Notes under the pieces: model-generated
What the model was told of the DNA's origin: nothing
The model's database searches: none
The model's input: the letters and a program-made list of their open reading frames with translations, nothing else
NCBI RefSeq assembly: GCF_000189635.1
Contig: NW_002476482.1
Coordinates: 8,049 to 72,048 of the forward strand
Length of the DNA: 64,000 bases
Source: Tetrahymena thermophila SB210
Taxonomy: Eukaryota; Ciliophora; Oligohymenophorea; Hymenostomatida; Tetrahymenidae
Reading direction: 5' to 3'
Part shown: positions 38,053 to 49,869 of the stretch, piece by piece
How positions within the stretch are numbered: the stretch's first letter is position 1
Layout of the letters: each line of letters opens with the position of its first letter
Program-made: the position numbers and the translations under genes

Positions 38053-40173
38053 TCAGCTTTTATGAGTCTTTATATAAACATTAACTGCGAAGGTTAGTAG
38101 TGATATCATAAAAAGAATTGAATTTTTTAGCATTGTGAAGGTGATGGTAATTCCAAAAAACTCAAAAGGCTAAGAATTTTACAAAAGTACGAGCTCGTTT
38201 TTAACATTATCAATTTATTAGATGACTGCCTTTATTCTTTTGATGATAAATTGTTTGTTATTATCAAATTTAATTCTAAGTTTTCTTAATAAAGCCCTGT
38301 ATAGATAGCTGCAGAATTCATCGTTTTAGAAAATGAAGTCTTCTCTAACTAAATTTCTAAAAATGATTCTTATTTCCTCTAATATTTATGTATGGTATAT
38401 AAATTAGTAGTTTATAGAAGCAGTATAATAAAGACTTATGCTGATGAAAGAAAAGATAACTACAAAATCGAAGACTAGATACCATAAATTTAGATTGCAA
38501 AATCTAAAGATGTCAAGCAAATGTAAAAAAATGAATATTATAGGATAAAGGGAATACAACAACATAAAACTGGCGTTCGCTTATCCTCTAAGCCAAAATC
38601 TTTTTCCATATTCTATTGTAAGCCTCCTGAGCTAAATCCAGTTTTTGTAGGTATCATAACAAATTACATTTAAGGTAGGCAGAACTTTTTTGTAGCAAAT
38701 GAACTTTTCATCTTTTTTTGGTTTAATTAGAAATAGCATTTGAATGTTAAGGTAATATATTCTGTGAATATCCGCTATTTAAGATAAAAGGAATTTGACC
38801 ACTAAAAAGTATATTAAAAAGTTGAATAAGCTGAGCTAAGAACCTAAAATACACTCATACCATTCTAGAGATGTAATTCTACTTTAGTTGTATATCGAAA
38901 AATAGACTATCCAAATTATTGATCTTAAAAATGCAAAGAAGAGAGGAATGTAAAATTTAGTGTAAATAGGGTAGAGTTTACTGAACTGGTTGATAAGATA
39001 ATGCAAAATAACAATTCCATTATAACTATTACGACAAGCAATAGGATTTTCATAATTTTTTTATTAAAGATTTTGCTCTTAAACTTCTTTTATTTCTTGT
39101 TGTTCAGATTTCTCATCAGCTTTTTATGTTACTTTAATTTTATTCCTCAACTGTTTGTAGAATTCATTATGTAATTTTTTTATTTTATCCAAAGATTCTC
39201 TAATTTCATTTGAATTGATATCTTAGAAAAAGCTACAATAGAACATACTTACATCAACTTCGTCTCTCTTTGAGGCAAAATAAAGCTCTTCCATCACACA
39301 TTCGTCATCTTATAGTTTCCAATTACTCAAATAGAAATCCTTATTTTCTTCTTCCTTATTTATATAAGTAGTTCTATACAACTCTATTTAATAAGGGTGG
39401 AGCATAGCGTATCTGCATGAAATAGAAAAGATTCTAAAAACCAACAAAATCCAATTATTATATAACAAAAAAAACTCAAAGGTAGCTCTATCTTTCTTAC
39501 TAGCAAAATATGATATTGTAAAGCAAAGATTCAAAAACCATAAAAACAGTTAGTAGTAAGAAAATTTTCCTAAAATTCCAAATCTCAAATTCTTGTAGAT
39601 GAACAAACCATTGAAAGGATAAAAAAATATAATACAAAAAGGCCCAAAAATGAAATATATTAAATGATAAAAAAAGAATTCAAAAAACTAAGTCCAAATC
39701 CATGAAGCATAAATATTTGAATTCTCGATTTATTTTAAATTAGATTTATTTGTTTTATTCTTTTCAAGTATACAATCAAAATCACAGCTGTCTTACTTGA
39801 AGTAATCGCTATCGCTCACAAAACTAGATGCATTTCTATTACTTTAAAACAATCTATCTAAATTCTCTCCAAAAATATAGCTTTGCTAATCTCCTTCCTA
39901 AAATAAATCTTCTCTGTCTCTTTGATCTGCTTATTTTATTTTGGCATTTCCAGATTCATCACTAACTCCACTGAAATAATTTTCATCGCGATTAATTTAT
40001 TTATTATTTACATTTAAAGATGGTTTAATATTATTATCTTGATACATATTAAATTATTCTTGGCTTTTATTCTAAAATGTATGGTCTTAATCTACTTTAT
40101 CTTTTTCAGCAGATGGTTCTTAACTTAACCTATTACTAATTCGTTAAAAAGGATCTTTAAGAATCTATTCCAT
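38053..40173 (-). CDS. Polytopic membrane protein, 706 residues, paralogue of 40869-42962
   Basis: A single exon, 2121 nt. Residues 1 to about 145 are polar and acidic, then YASWIWTQFFEFFFYHLIYF begins the membrane part. About eight hydrophobic segments can be seen, for example YFIFGPFCIIFFYPFNGL, QLFLWFLNLCFTISYFA, FYIPLFFAFLRSIIWIVYF, LFNFLIYFLVVKFLLSQI, SFMLLYSLYPIIFIFLHL and a last one near the C-terminus (LKNSILFMISLLTFAVNVY). A cytosolic loop of about 150 residues with charged, helical sequence lies between the first three and the later segments. There is no signal peptide. No transporter or channel signature was recognised, so function is unknown. The tandem paralogue lies about 700 bp upstream in the same orientation. 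Confidence 0.87.
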
Positions 40174-40868
40174 ATGTTTACTTTATTAATTATAAGTTGT
40201 AGTACAATTAATTATATATTTTTATATTTAAATCTTCACAAACTTAATAAATAGTTAAGTTTTATGTTTTCCTAAAGAAATTATACAAAACTATCTTTTA
40301 CAATTAATTAATGTTACAATCGCTAGATTTAATAGTAAAATCATAGATTTTGATAATTTACATAGGTGTACAAAAATCAAAATAGCCACTAAAATATATT
40401 CTTTTAAGTGTAAACAAAGGACTAGATTACACATTAATATTTTTTGTATATTTAGACTATAAACAGAAACATATGTAAATATTATTAATTTAAATATTAT
40501 CAATAGAACAACTTTATAAAAGAAAAAACCCTGCAACCTCATAAACTAATAAATGAATTATCAATCTTTATTAAATTTTTCATTTATTATTAGTTATGTT
40601 ACAAATGTAAACCGCTTGATTGATTTTTGAGAGGGAATCGAAGATAATTTACAGTATTTTTTAAGTTTAAACTTGCTAATACATTTTATTAAACCAATAT
40701 GGAAAGAAATATTATTTTTTTTAGTTAAATTGAATGTTTTAATTTATGTTACATTAAAAATATTTGAAATTATAAGAATTTTTTTAGTTTAATGAATAAA
40801 TTTTAACAAGATAATTTTTAAATATTTTATTATAAATTTTGAATATCAAAAATGAATGATTTATTAAT
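40174..40868. other. Spacer between tandem paralogues
   Basis: About 700 bp of AT-rich DNA between the two membrane-protein copies. No gene supported; open frames here have no coding character. Confidence 0.5.
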
Positions 40869-42962
40869 TCAATGTGCTTTAAGGTAAACATTAATTGAGA
40901 ATGTTAGAATTGAAGATAAGAAAATAAGACCGCTTTTGAGAATTGAGAAAGTGATGGTAAAGCCAAAGCATTAGAAGGGCTCTGTGTTTGATAAAAGTTA
41001 TAATTCATTTTTAGAGTCATCAATAGATTCAATTATGTTATTAATATATTCTTGAATTGCTTCTTCATTATTTCCAGTCTTTTCCCTTAAATTTTTTAGG
41101 ATAATCCTGTATAAATAATTGGAAGGTTCTTGCTTTGATTATAGCAAATCTTCTCTTTAAAGATTCCTGAAAACTATTTGTATTTCTTCTAAAATGGAAA
41201 TATGGTAGACAAACGAATAATTGATACATGCAGAGAAGTAGAGACAGATAGCTACACTAATAAAAGTGATAAAGAAATCGAAGGTCATAAACCAAATTTC
41301 TAACTCGCAAAAATGAAAAACATCTAGCATGTAGAGGATTAAACTAATAGCTGGATAGATAGAGTATAATAGCATAAAACTTAAATTGACCTATCCTCTT
41401 TTCCAAAATCTTTTCCCATACTCTATGGATAGTCTCCTCAACTAAACCCAATTTTTAAAGTTATTATTTTATGTCAAATTAAGAGTAGGAAGATACTTTT
41501 AGGTTTAAATGTAATTTTAATCTTTTTTTGGTTTAATAAGAAATAGCATTTAAACCATTAGATGATATATTCTATGAGAGTCAAAAATAATGTTTAACAA
41601 GAATAGACCTATTGTCACATAAAGTAAAAAGTTGAAAGCTGTCATTGCTGTTCCAACAACTGTAACAAATAAATCAAATTCTAAATATTTTTCAGGATAG
41701 TATACTAAAGTGTAGATATACCAAATGCTAGATCTTAAAAGCCCAATTAGAAACACAATATAGTTTGCTTGATAGAATTTCTAATTTTTATTGAATTATT
41801 TAATCAAAAAGTGGAGAATCACCATACCATTAAAAGATTAAGACTTTGTCTAGTTTTTATCCGTTTTTAACTAAGAAAATTATTCTACCAATTTTACAGA
41901 ATTATTTCCTAGTATGTCTAAAGAGACTCTAGAAAACTGAAGAGATTCTAATTGAATTTGTTAAATTTCTTGCAATTTGTTATAAGTGTTATCATTTATT
42001 TCGTAGAAAAAACTGGTAGAAAACATAGTCAAGTCTACTTCGTTTCTTTGCTGTGCTGCAAAAAGTTCTTCTATTAAACATTAATCTGTTTGCTTTTTCC
42101 AATCAGCTAAGTAAAAATCTTTTAATTTTTCTTCTTTGGTTAATAATTTCTTTTTATAAAGGGTTATTGTCATGGGATGCAGCATCGCATATTTGCAAGA
42201 TATAGAAAATATACGAAAAATAACCATAATCCACATGTTATAGACTTCGAATACTTCTACAAAAGTCTATGTTTTAGGAATAAATATATAAGCTATTGTA
42301 ATAAACAAGTTTGTAATCCAAAGTACAAACTAGATGAAACTAAAATCACCTCCTAAGTTAAAGCCAAGATTCTTATAAATATAAGTCTTATTAAAAGGAT
42401 AAAAAATAATAATGCAAAAAGGCCCAAATATGTAGTAAATTATATGATAAATGAAGAATTCAAAGAATTGAGACCAACTCCAAGAAGCGTAATTGCCAAA
42501 CTTGCCTTAAAATTCATCTAAATTGATATCTCCTTCTAGATTCATTATCTAGTCAAAGTTTGAGCTGTCTTATTTAAAATACTCGCTATCATCTGAATAC
42601 GATTAAGTATTCGTCATTTGATCAGCGTTGTACTAATCTCCATCAAAATTTTATTAATCATCTTAATCTTCATTATTTTCAATTTATTTATTAGAATTTT
42701 ATCCTAGATTTATAAAATCTTTATTATTTTCTCTTGAACAATCTCTTTCTTATTTTTAAGATCTGAAACCTTATTTCAATTTTTTGATGTACTTCACCAA
42801 ATCATCCTGCTCGTCTTCTTGAAAAGTTTAAGTTTTAGATCTATCAGAAGAATTTATATTATTATGTTTTTTTCTTTAATTTGTTTCACTCAAATTGTAA
42901 GATTGGTTATCATCGTTTATGGAAAGAAATCTCTCTCTTATTTCTTTATCTTAGGAATCCAT
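40869..42962 (-). CDS. Polytopic membrane protein, 697 residues, paralogue of 38053-40173
   Basis: A single exon, 2094 nt, ATG at 42962 to TGA at 40869. It is colinear with the downstream copy throughout: acidic N-terminus (MDSQDKEIRERFLSINDD), the shared entry motif NYASWSWSQFFEFFIYH and IFGPFCIIIFYPFN, KNLGF, a charged helical loop, and a C-terminal hydrophobic segment after FGFTITFSILKS. The strongest conservation between copies is in the first membrane block and near the C-terminus; the acidic N-terminus differs. The same number of membrane segments is seen. This is an ordinary tandem gene duplication with both frames intact. The family is not recognised. Confidence 0.87.
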
Positions 42963-43712
42963 AATTTAACTAATTTCCTAATATCTGAATGAAAAATTTG
43001 ATTATTTTTTAAAGTCAATTAGATTATTAATTGAAAGAGTGGTCTTTATTTTATTTGGCGAAATCTTATTTCTAAGTAATCTAAAAATAATTTATCAACT
43101 TATTAATTTTGTTTAAATTTCACATAAAAGAAATTTGATGTAATTAAAGAACTTATAGAGAAAAAAGGAATAAGTAAGTAATTTATTAGTTTTGATCAAA
43201 AATTAATTTCAATGCAAACACATACTTTTAAAATACCAAAATTGGATATTTCCTATTAATTTATCATCTATATCTAAGCTTTTATTAAAAAAACTAAATA
43301 CAAGTAAATAAGTAAAACAAGCTCATCAAAAAGCAAATCTTCAACATAAACATAAAATAAATATATTCACTACTGATTTTACCTTTGAATAAAAGAATGT
43401 TTGATTCAATAAGTCATTAGATAATTTTTAATATCATATTTTGTATATTTTTATTTAAAAATAAATAGTGACTTTAAAGGTCTGTAAATAGATTCGATTA
43501 ATTGGTAATTTGAATTAACGATAGATAAACTTTTAACAGATATTTATTTATTAAACAATTAAATACTATTAGTAGAATTTAAATAATTATGATTAAAATA
43601 TTATTAAGTATTATGTAGATGATCGAGCAGATAGAAAAGATTTAACCATAAAAATTTTTTATTATATTTTTGGTGTTGAATTATTTATTAGATTTTGATT
43701 AGTTTTTTATGC
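42963..43712. other. Intergenic spacer
   Basis: About 750 bp, AT-rich, between the 5' end of the membrane-protein gene and the 3' end of the thioesterase gene. Nothing recognisable. Confidence 0.5.
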
Positions 43713-44429
43713 TCACTAAACATACCTAGACTATAAAGAAGAATAGAACTCCTCGAGCTTTTTATAGCCCTAAGTACTAATTGTGTGGCCACTAGTTTGA
43801 TCAATAAATAAACAAAAATTATAATCTTATCTATTACTCTCTAGCTCTTCAAAAGATTGAGAAGCCAATTAAAAATTTATAACAGAGTCATTTTTAGATA
43901 TTCCAATAAAAAGAGGCAGTCTATTTCTATGTTTATCATTAAAGTTGAAATTTATACCACAAAATCCTAATACTCCTCCCAACCTATGATCGAATTCTAG
44001 TCCCACTTTTAAGCTTAAGATAAACCCTTGAGAGAATCCTCCTAAAAATATCCTCTCATACTGATTATTTAGAATTTAAGCTTCAAATTAAATTATTTTT
44101 GATATGAACTCAGCTGCACTTTTTATTCCATTTTCATCATTGGCTTGCAATAAATCTTATGCCTATAAATGCTCTATATCAAACCAACTATTCATTAGGA
44201 ATGCAGGTAAAGCTTTAGTTTTTATTAAAGGAGCGCAAGGCAAAACAATTTTTGTATTTTCACCAAAAGGATTTATATTATCTTAAAATAGCTCATAAAA
44301 ACCTAAATGAGTATCTCCATATCCATGAAGCCAAACAACAGTAAAATGATGGTCTCTTTTTGGTTCTATATAAACAATTTTTTTTTCCTTAATAAGCTAT
44401 TTTACATCTAATTTTAAATATTCTTCCAT
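43713..44429 (-). CDS. Acyl-protein thioesterase / phospholipase-carboxylesterase family hydrolase
   Basis: A single exon, 717 nt, 238 residues, close to the usual family size of about 220-240. Motifs in order: VVWLHGYGDTHLGFYELF (oxyanion-hole region; the family has LHGLGD), VLPCAPLIKTKALPAF then NSWFDI (family PxxPxxPVTxNxGxxMxxWFD), GGFSQG with the nucleophile Ser near residue 134 (family GFSQGG), GISKNDSVI with the likely catalytic Asp near 181, and TSGHTIS with the catalytic His near 212. All three triad residues are therefore present. Enzymes of this family remove palmitate from S-acylated proteins or hydrolyse lysophospholipids in the cytosol. No signal peptide or membrane segment. The loop before the Asp is shorter than in animal APT1/2. 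Confidence 0.9.
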
Positions 44430-45673
44430 CTTTGTTTTTCTATTCACTACTTTTAATTAGGAATTAGATTTGGATTTTAAACTAATTTCTGAAATATATA
44501 GATATTATTATCTGTTCAATTAATTCATTATATATTTTTAATATAAACAAATACATTAACTAAGTAGATCTTAAAAAGATTATAACATTCTATCTACACT
44601 TATATAGATTTATTATTTTAAAATATTTATTGTCAAACATTTTACTTATAAATTAGATGTAAGGAATAAAAATTAGAAATTGGTATTTTAATTTTTATTA
44701 ATTAATCTTTAAATGAATTTACTCTTATATAATGCAGTTCCTATAACCTTGTAATTAGCTGCTTGTGTAAAAGGCCAGGTTGGTTTGGAGATAAATTTAA
44801 ATTTATTATTGAGTAATTGTGAATATAGAGGTTAAGAAAAGTATCATAAATATTAGAAATTAATATAAAAAATAAATTAAATAATTTTTAAAAATATGAT
44901 GCAATTAAATTATTTCATTTTCTTACTTTTTACTTTTTATTAATGAAATTAATAAGTGTTAGTTTAGTGAGTTTTTGTGTTAAAAAATTTGATTTCTTAA
45001 TTTGACTTTGTTTTTTTACAAACAACTTTTGTTTAAATAGAAAATAAGCATTTATAATTCATAAAGATTTAATTTACTTGATTTATAAAGTTTATTTTGT
45101 AAATTAAAATTTTAATTATTTTAATATATTTATTTCCTAACCTTCTAAGTATATCTAAAATATTTTATAAATACTGTAGGTTCTCATAAATTAACACCCT
45201 GTTAAATTAACACCCAATTATTTATTCATGAAAATTTCATCCAAAAATTGAGTAAAAAACAGACAAGGGGGTGGGTGTTAATTAATGAGAACCTACAGTA
45301 TATTGTAATTTTTATTTAACCTTTGCATATTCTTTAAAAAACATTAATTTCGATTATTAATACATCAATTTATATTTTTGATATAAAAGCTTAGCATGTA
45401 TGTAGTTTAATATAAGACACAAGCAATTACTAAAAGCTTTGATTGCTTGTCAAAAATGTGTGCGATTTAAAGGAATTGCTTATTTATGAATATTCAATCT
45501 TTAAATTTATATAAAATAAAATTTTTTTTTTAATTCCAATATTATTATATTTTTAAAGTATTAAAATATCTTTTATTTATCCATATTTTAGTTTAAATTA
45601 TTCAATTACAAAATATTATAAAATAAATGTATTAAACTATATTATTCTAATTTTTTTTTTCTTCATGTTTTGA
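44430..45673. other. Intergenic spacer carrying a small inverted-repeat element
   Basis: About 1.2 kb, AT-rich. Apart from the TA-flanked element at 45172-45300 there is no recognisable feature. A 10-nt match to the core of the Tetrahymena chromosome breakage sequence near 44773 is not extended on either side. Confidence 0.5.
45172..45300. mobile_element. MITE-like element with terminal inverted repeats and TA flanks
   Basis: A 125-bp core (45174-45298) is bounded on both sides by TA. The left end CTGTAGGTTCTCATAAATTA and the reverse complement of the right end, CTGTAGGTTCTCATTAATTA, differ at one base, and the match continues into ACACCC. Inside the left arm the ATTAACACCC block is repeated. 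The core has no coding capacity. TA flanks and perfect-ended inverted repeats are the signature of Tc1/mariner-type non-autonomous elements; this is inference from structure, because no transposase is in the window. The element is visibly less AT-rich than its surroundings. Confidence 0.75.
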
Positions 45674-48600
45674 TCATATATTTACTATCATTAGAATAAA
45701 TTGTAAGACAACTAATCTCTTTGATTTAAGACACTTATTCTTTATTTTCATTGTTTCTTATTTTTAACTTTTAAAATAAATAAGTGTAAATTACTAATCA
45801 AAATTAAGAATAAAATGTTTATTAAAAATATTATTTTTAATCAGTAAATATCAAACAACATTATCAAGAATAATAAGAAAAATAAATCAAATAAAAAGCA
45901 ATTGATAAATAAATAAATTAAAAGAGTTTTATTGTTTTAAATTCATTTTTATAATAAAAAGTATCGTAATCCAAAATAAATAAACTTTTCTACGAAAGAG
46001 TGAGCGTTAAGTTTGAGAGATTAGTGCACTTTTTTAAAGCAGAACCTAAACTTGATGCTCCAATCTCGCTAATTTAATTCAACCTTTTTAAATATCGAAG
46101 TACACATATAAAATATATTAGTTAGTAAGAGAGAAAAAAAAAAATGAAATAATAAGAAATGATTAATAAATAATAAAAGCAAAAGTTGAAAATAAAAAAT
46201 GAATTAAACTAAGAAGGAAAAAAAAAACATAAGCAGAATAAAAAGAAAAATAAATTAAATTAAAATTAATAAATAAATTAAAGAATTTTATTGTTTTAAA
46301 TTCATTTTTATATTAAAAAGTATCACAATCCAAAACAAATAGACTATTTTTACGTAAGAAAAAGTGTCAATTTTGAGAGATTAGTCCACTTTTCTAAAGC
46401 TGAACCTAAGTTTGATACTCCATCATCACCAATTTAATTTTTACTTTTTAAGTATTGAAGAAAAAATAAGTAATTAATAAACTAGTAAATAGGAAAAATT
46501 GAAGAAATAAATTAAAAATAAATTGAAAATTACAAAATGAATTAAATTAAAAAGGAAGAAAAATAAAAATAAAATAAATAAGAAAAATAAATCAAATAAA
46601 AAACAATAAATAAATTAAAAAAATTTTATTGTTTTAAATTCCTTTTTATATTAAAAATTATCAAAACCCAAAACAAAATAAACTGTTTTTACTAAAGTGA
46701 AAGTATTAAATTTGAGAGATTAGTGCAGTTCCCTAAAGCAGAACATAAGCCTGATATACCTTCATCACCAATTTAATTCTAACTTTTTAAATATTGAAAT
46801 AAGAATAAATAAATAGTTTATTTATTATTTAATTAGAAAATAAAAAATATGAAATAATTAATAAATTATAAATTTAAGAAAAAGTTAAAAATTAAAAAAT
46901 GAGCTTATTTAACAATGAAACAAAAAAACATAAGCAGAATAAATAAAAAAAGAAAAGCAAATCTAATAAAAAGCAATAAATAAAAATATTAAAAGAGTTT
47001 TGTTGTTTTAAATTCATTTTTATAAAAAGTATTATAATTCAAAATTAATAAACTGCTTTTACTGAAGAGAAAGTTATAAGTTTGAGAGATTAGAGCATTT
47101 TTCGAATGCAGGACCTAAACCTGATGTACCTTCATCACCAATCTAATTACAACTATTTAAATTGAAGAAAATATATAATTAATTAGTTATTTAGAAGGAA
47201 AAAAGGAATAAAAATGTGAAATAATAAGAAATTAATAAATTTATAATGAAAGCAGAAGTTGAAAAAGAAAACATTAGCTAAATTAATTAACAATAAATAA
47301 AAAAAAACACATCCAAAATAAAAAAGAAAAATAAATCAAACAAAAAGATAAAAAATAAGCTAAAAGAGTTTTATTGCTTTAAATTGAATTATTAATTAAA
47401 AAATATAACAATCCAAATAAATAAACTATTTTTACGAAAGATCAAGAGTCATTTTTTAGAGATTATTGAGTTTCTGAGCTTCTGAGTTTCTGAGATTTTG
47501 CGTTTTTGAGTTTCTGAGTTTCTGAGTTAATTTATTAGTTTGTTAGTTTACTAGTTTCTGAGTTTTTTGCGCACTTGAGCTTCTTTCAGAGTTTCAATGT
47601 TTTTTTATGTTCAAATGTTTCAGTGTTAGTGTCTAAAGTTATAATAAACTAAAATTAAATTATATAAAACTATTATTAAATTTTTTATTTAAGATGTATT
47701 CTGAGTGCATATTTATGTGCGAGTATTTCTATTCTATTCTATTCTGGACCAATTTAATTTTAACTATTTAATTATTGAAGAATAAATATTTAAACAATTT
47801 GTTATTAAGAAGGAAACAAAGAAGAAAAAATATGAAATAATAAATTAATAATGATAGAAAAAGTTGAAAATCAAAAAATTAACATGGAAGAAAAAAAAAA
47901 ACAAACATAATAAAAAAGGAAAATAAATCTAAAAAAATAGTAAAATAAATAATTTTTATTATTTTAAATTCATTTTTATATTAAAAAGTATAACAATCGA
48001 ATAAATATTTTTACGAAAGAAAAAGTGCCAAATTTGTGAGATTAGTGTACTTTGCTAAAGCAGAACCTAAGTTTGATGCACCAATTTCACCAATTTTATT
48101 ATAGCTATTTAAATATTGAACAAAAGATAAAAAATTAACTTGTAGTAAGAAGAAAAAATGTTAAATAATAAGTAATAAATAGATTTATTATGAAAGCAAA
48201 AGTTGTGAATGAAAAAATGAGCTAAATAAATAAGGAAACAAAAAAAATAAACTGAATAAAAAGAAAAATAAAAAAAATAAAATCAATTATTTAAATAAAT
48301 TTAAAGATTTTTATTGTTTTAAATTCTTTTTTATATTAAAAAGATAACAAATAAACTATTTTTACGAAAGAGAAAGTGTCAAATTTTAGAGATTAGTGCA
48401 CTTTTCGAAAGCAGGACCTAAGCCTAATGTACCTTCATCAACAATTTAATTATAACTTATTAAATTGAAGAAATAATATATAAATAATTAGTTAGTTAGT
48501 TAGTTAGTTAGAAAGAAAGAAAAAAAGAAGAAAAAATGTGAAAAAATAACGAGTGAATAAATTAATAAAAAGAAAAGTTGAAAATAAAAAATTACTTTAT

Positions 48601-49188
48601 TTAACAAGGAAGAAAAAAAACAAAAGCAGACTAATAAAGAATAAAAAATCAAATAAAGCAATAAATAAATTAAAAGTGTTTTATTATTATAAATTCATTT
48701 TTATATTAAAAAGTATCATAATCCAAAACAAACAAACAATTTTTACGAAAGAGAAAGTGTCAAGTTAGAGAGATTAGTGCAATTTCTTAAAGCAGAACCT
48801 AAGTTTGATGTACCTTCATCACCAATTTAATTATAACTTTTTAAATATTAAAATAAATAAATAATTAATTAGTTAGAAGGAAAAAATGAAGAAAAATATT
48901 AAATAATAAGAAACGCATACCATTTGAAACCATTTTTAAAAATAGATTTCAAATAAATTAATAATGAAAGGAAAACTGAAAATAAAAAATGAGCTAGATT
49001 ACTAAGGAAAAAAAAAATAAAAAGGAAAAATAAATCAAATAAAATGTGAAAAATAAATTAAATGAGCTTTATTGTTTAAATTAACTAATTATTTTTACCG
49101 AAGTTCAAGAATCAAGTTTAAAAGATTAGTACACTTTTCTAAAGCAGAACATAAACCTGATATACTTTAATCATCAATTTGCATTTAA
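45674..49188 (-). CDS. LRR gene built from repeated 90-nt exons; 5' end not found, possibly a decaying gene
   Basis: Eight intact exons of exactly 90 nt: 49188-49099, 48836-48747, 48455-48366, 48104-48015, 47152-47063, 46782-46693, 46443-46354 and 46083-45994. Each starts with one base after AG and ends with two bases before GTAAAA (phase 2 at both sides). Joined, they read as RNI-type LRRs, for example SYNQIGDEGTSNLGSALRNC then TNLSNLTLSL. A last exon at 45767-45674 fits the same phase and ends with KCLKSKRLVVLQFIL and TGA. One member (47763-47436) is interrupted by about 240 nt of foreign repeat. No start codon, signal peptide or kinase part was found above 49188; a possible exon fragment ends near 49430. 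It may be an intact but unusual gene, or the tail of a gene like 32036-37320 that has lost its 5' part. Confidence 0.55.
47437..47762 (-). pseudogene. LRR exon broken by a minisatellite-bearing insertion
   Basis: Both ends of the standard exon are present (acceptor side at 47763, donor side at 47436), but 328 nt lie between them instead of 90. The extra sequence holds a (TTTCTGAG)n-type minisatellite at about 47464-47570 and a TATTC repeat at about 47727-47745. The frame from the acceptor side runs into a TGA, so this unit cannot encode a normal repeat. Confidence 0.7.
48487..48520. repeat. TTAG / GAAA microsatellite
   Basis: A run of (TTAG)n followed by (GAAA)n within the intron-like part of one LRR array unit. 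Similar but shorter TTAG runs occur at the same place in the unit near 49210-49225. Confidence 0.7.
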
Positions 49189-49869
49189 CTTTTTAAATTT
49201 TGAAGAAAAAATAGAGTATTAATTAGTTAGTTAGTTAAAAGTAAAAAATAATAAAAAAACATGAAATAAATAATAAAAATGAATAAATTAATAAAGAAAG
49301 CAAAAGAAAGCTGAAAATGAAAAGAAAGGTAAAGTAGTTAAAAAAAATAAAAACGAGAATGAATCTCTATTAGAAAAGTAATACTTAAATTATTAAAAAT
49401 AAAAAATAATAATAATAATATTAAATATACCTTTGAATAATATGGAGAACCTAATGAGATTAAAGTGAAGAGCTTAAAAACTTTTTTTATTATTAACAAG
49501 TAAATTTTTTTACAATCTATTTTTAAAAAAGTTTTTAATAAAATTAAAAGTATATTTATATATTTTAAAAAATACCTCTATTAATTATTTTACTAATATT
49601 TTTTAATAAATATTTTAACTCATTCTTTTAACATACAAAAGAGGATAGATTTATTTTCATTTAATTAATTTTATTTGTAATTTTTCATATTTCTATTTTG
49701 TTTTAGATAAAAACAAAGATTTTCATATTTGTTTGAAGTTATCAAATTCAAAATTATAAAATTGAATTCATTTTAAAATCACTTTTATGAAACAATTCTA
49801 TTAAATTACAATCAATAACTTAAAAAATTTTGTTAAATTAATCAATAATAAATTTATAGAGCAATTTAC
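49189..49869. other. Spacer between LRR array and Rab-like gene
   Basis: About 680 bp, AT-rich. On the minus strand a short coding-like stretch ends in a GT donor near 49430, but it has no start codon and no clear homology, so it is not called as an exon. Confidence 0.4.

Larger units (their letters stand above)
45994..49188 (-). repeat. Tandem array of about 350-bp units, each with one LRR exon
   Basis: Donor sites of successive units lie at 49098, 48746, 48365, 48014, (47435), 47062, 46692, 46353 and 45993, a spacing of 339-381 bp. Conservation is highest in the 90-nt exon and in a segment just downstream on the minus strand (about 60-90 nt containing TTTAAAACAATAAAA); the rest of each unit is degenerate A/T sequence. 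Confidence 0.85.

Noticed and set aside
44765-44785. Possible Tetrahymena chromosome breakage sequence.
   Set aside because: Only the 10-nt core AAACCAACCT (reverse strand) matches the 15-nt consensus, and there is no telomere nearby.
48553-48768. A lysine-rich plus-strand frame inside the LRR array.
   Set aside because: It is the complement of an LRR exon and its intron, with A-rich composition and no conservation between units.
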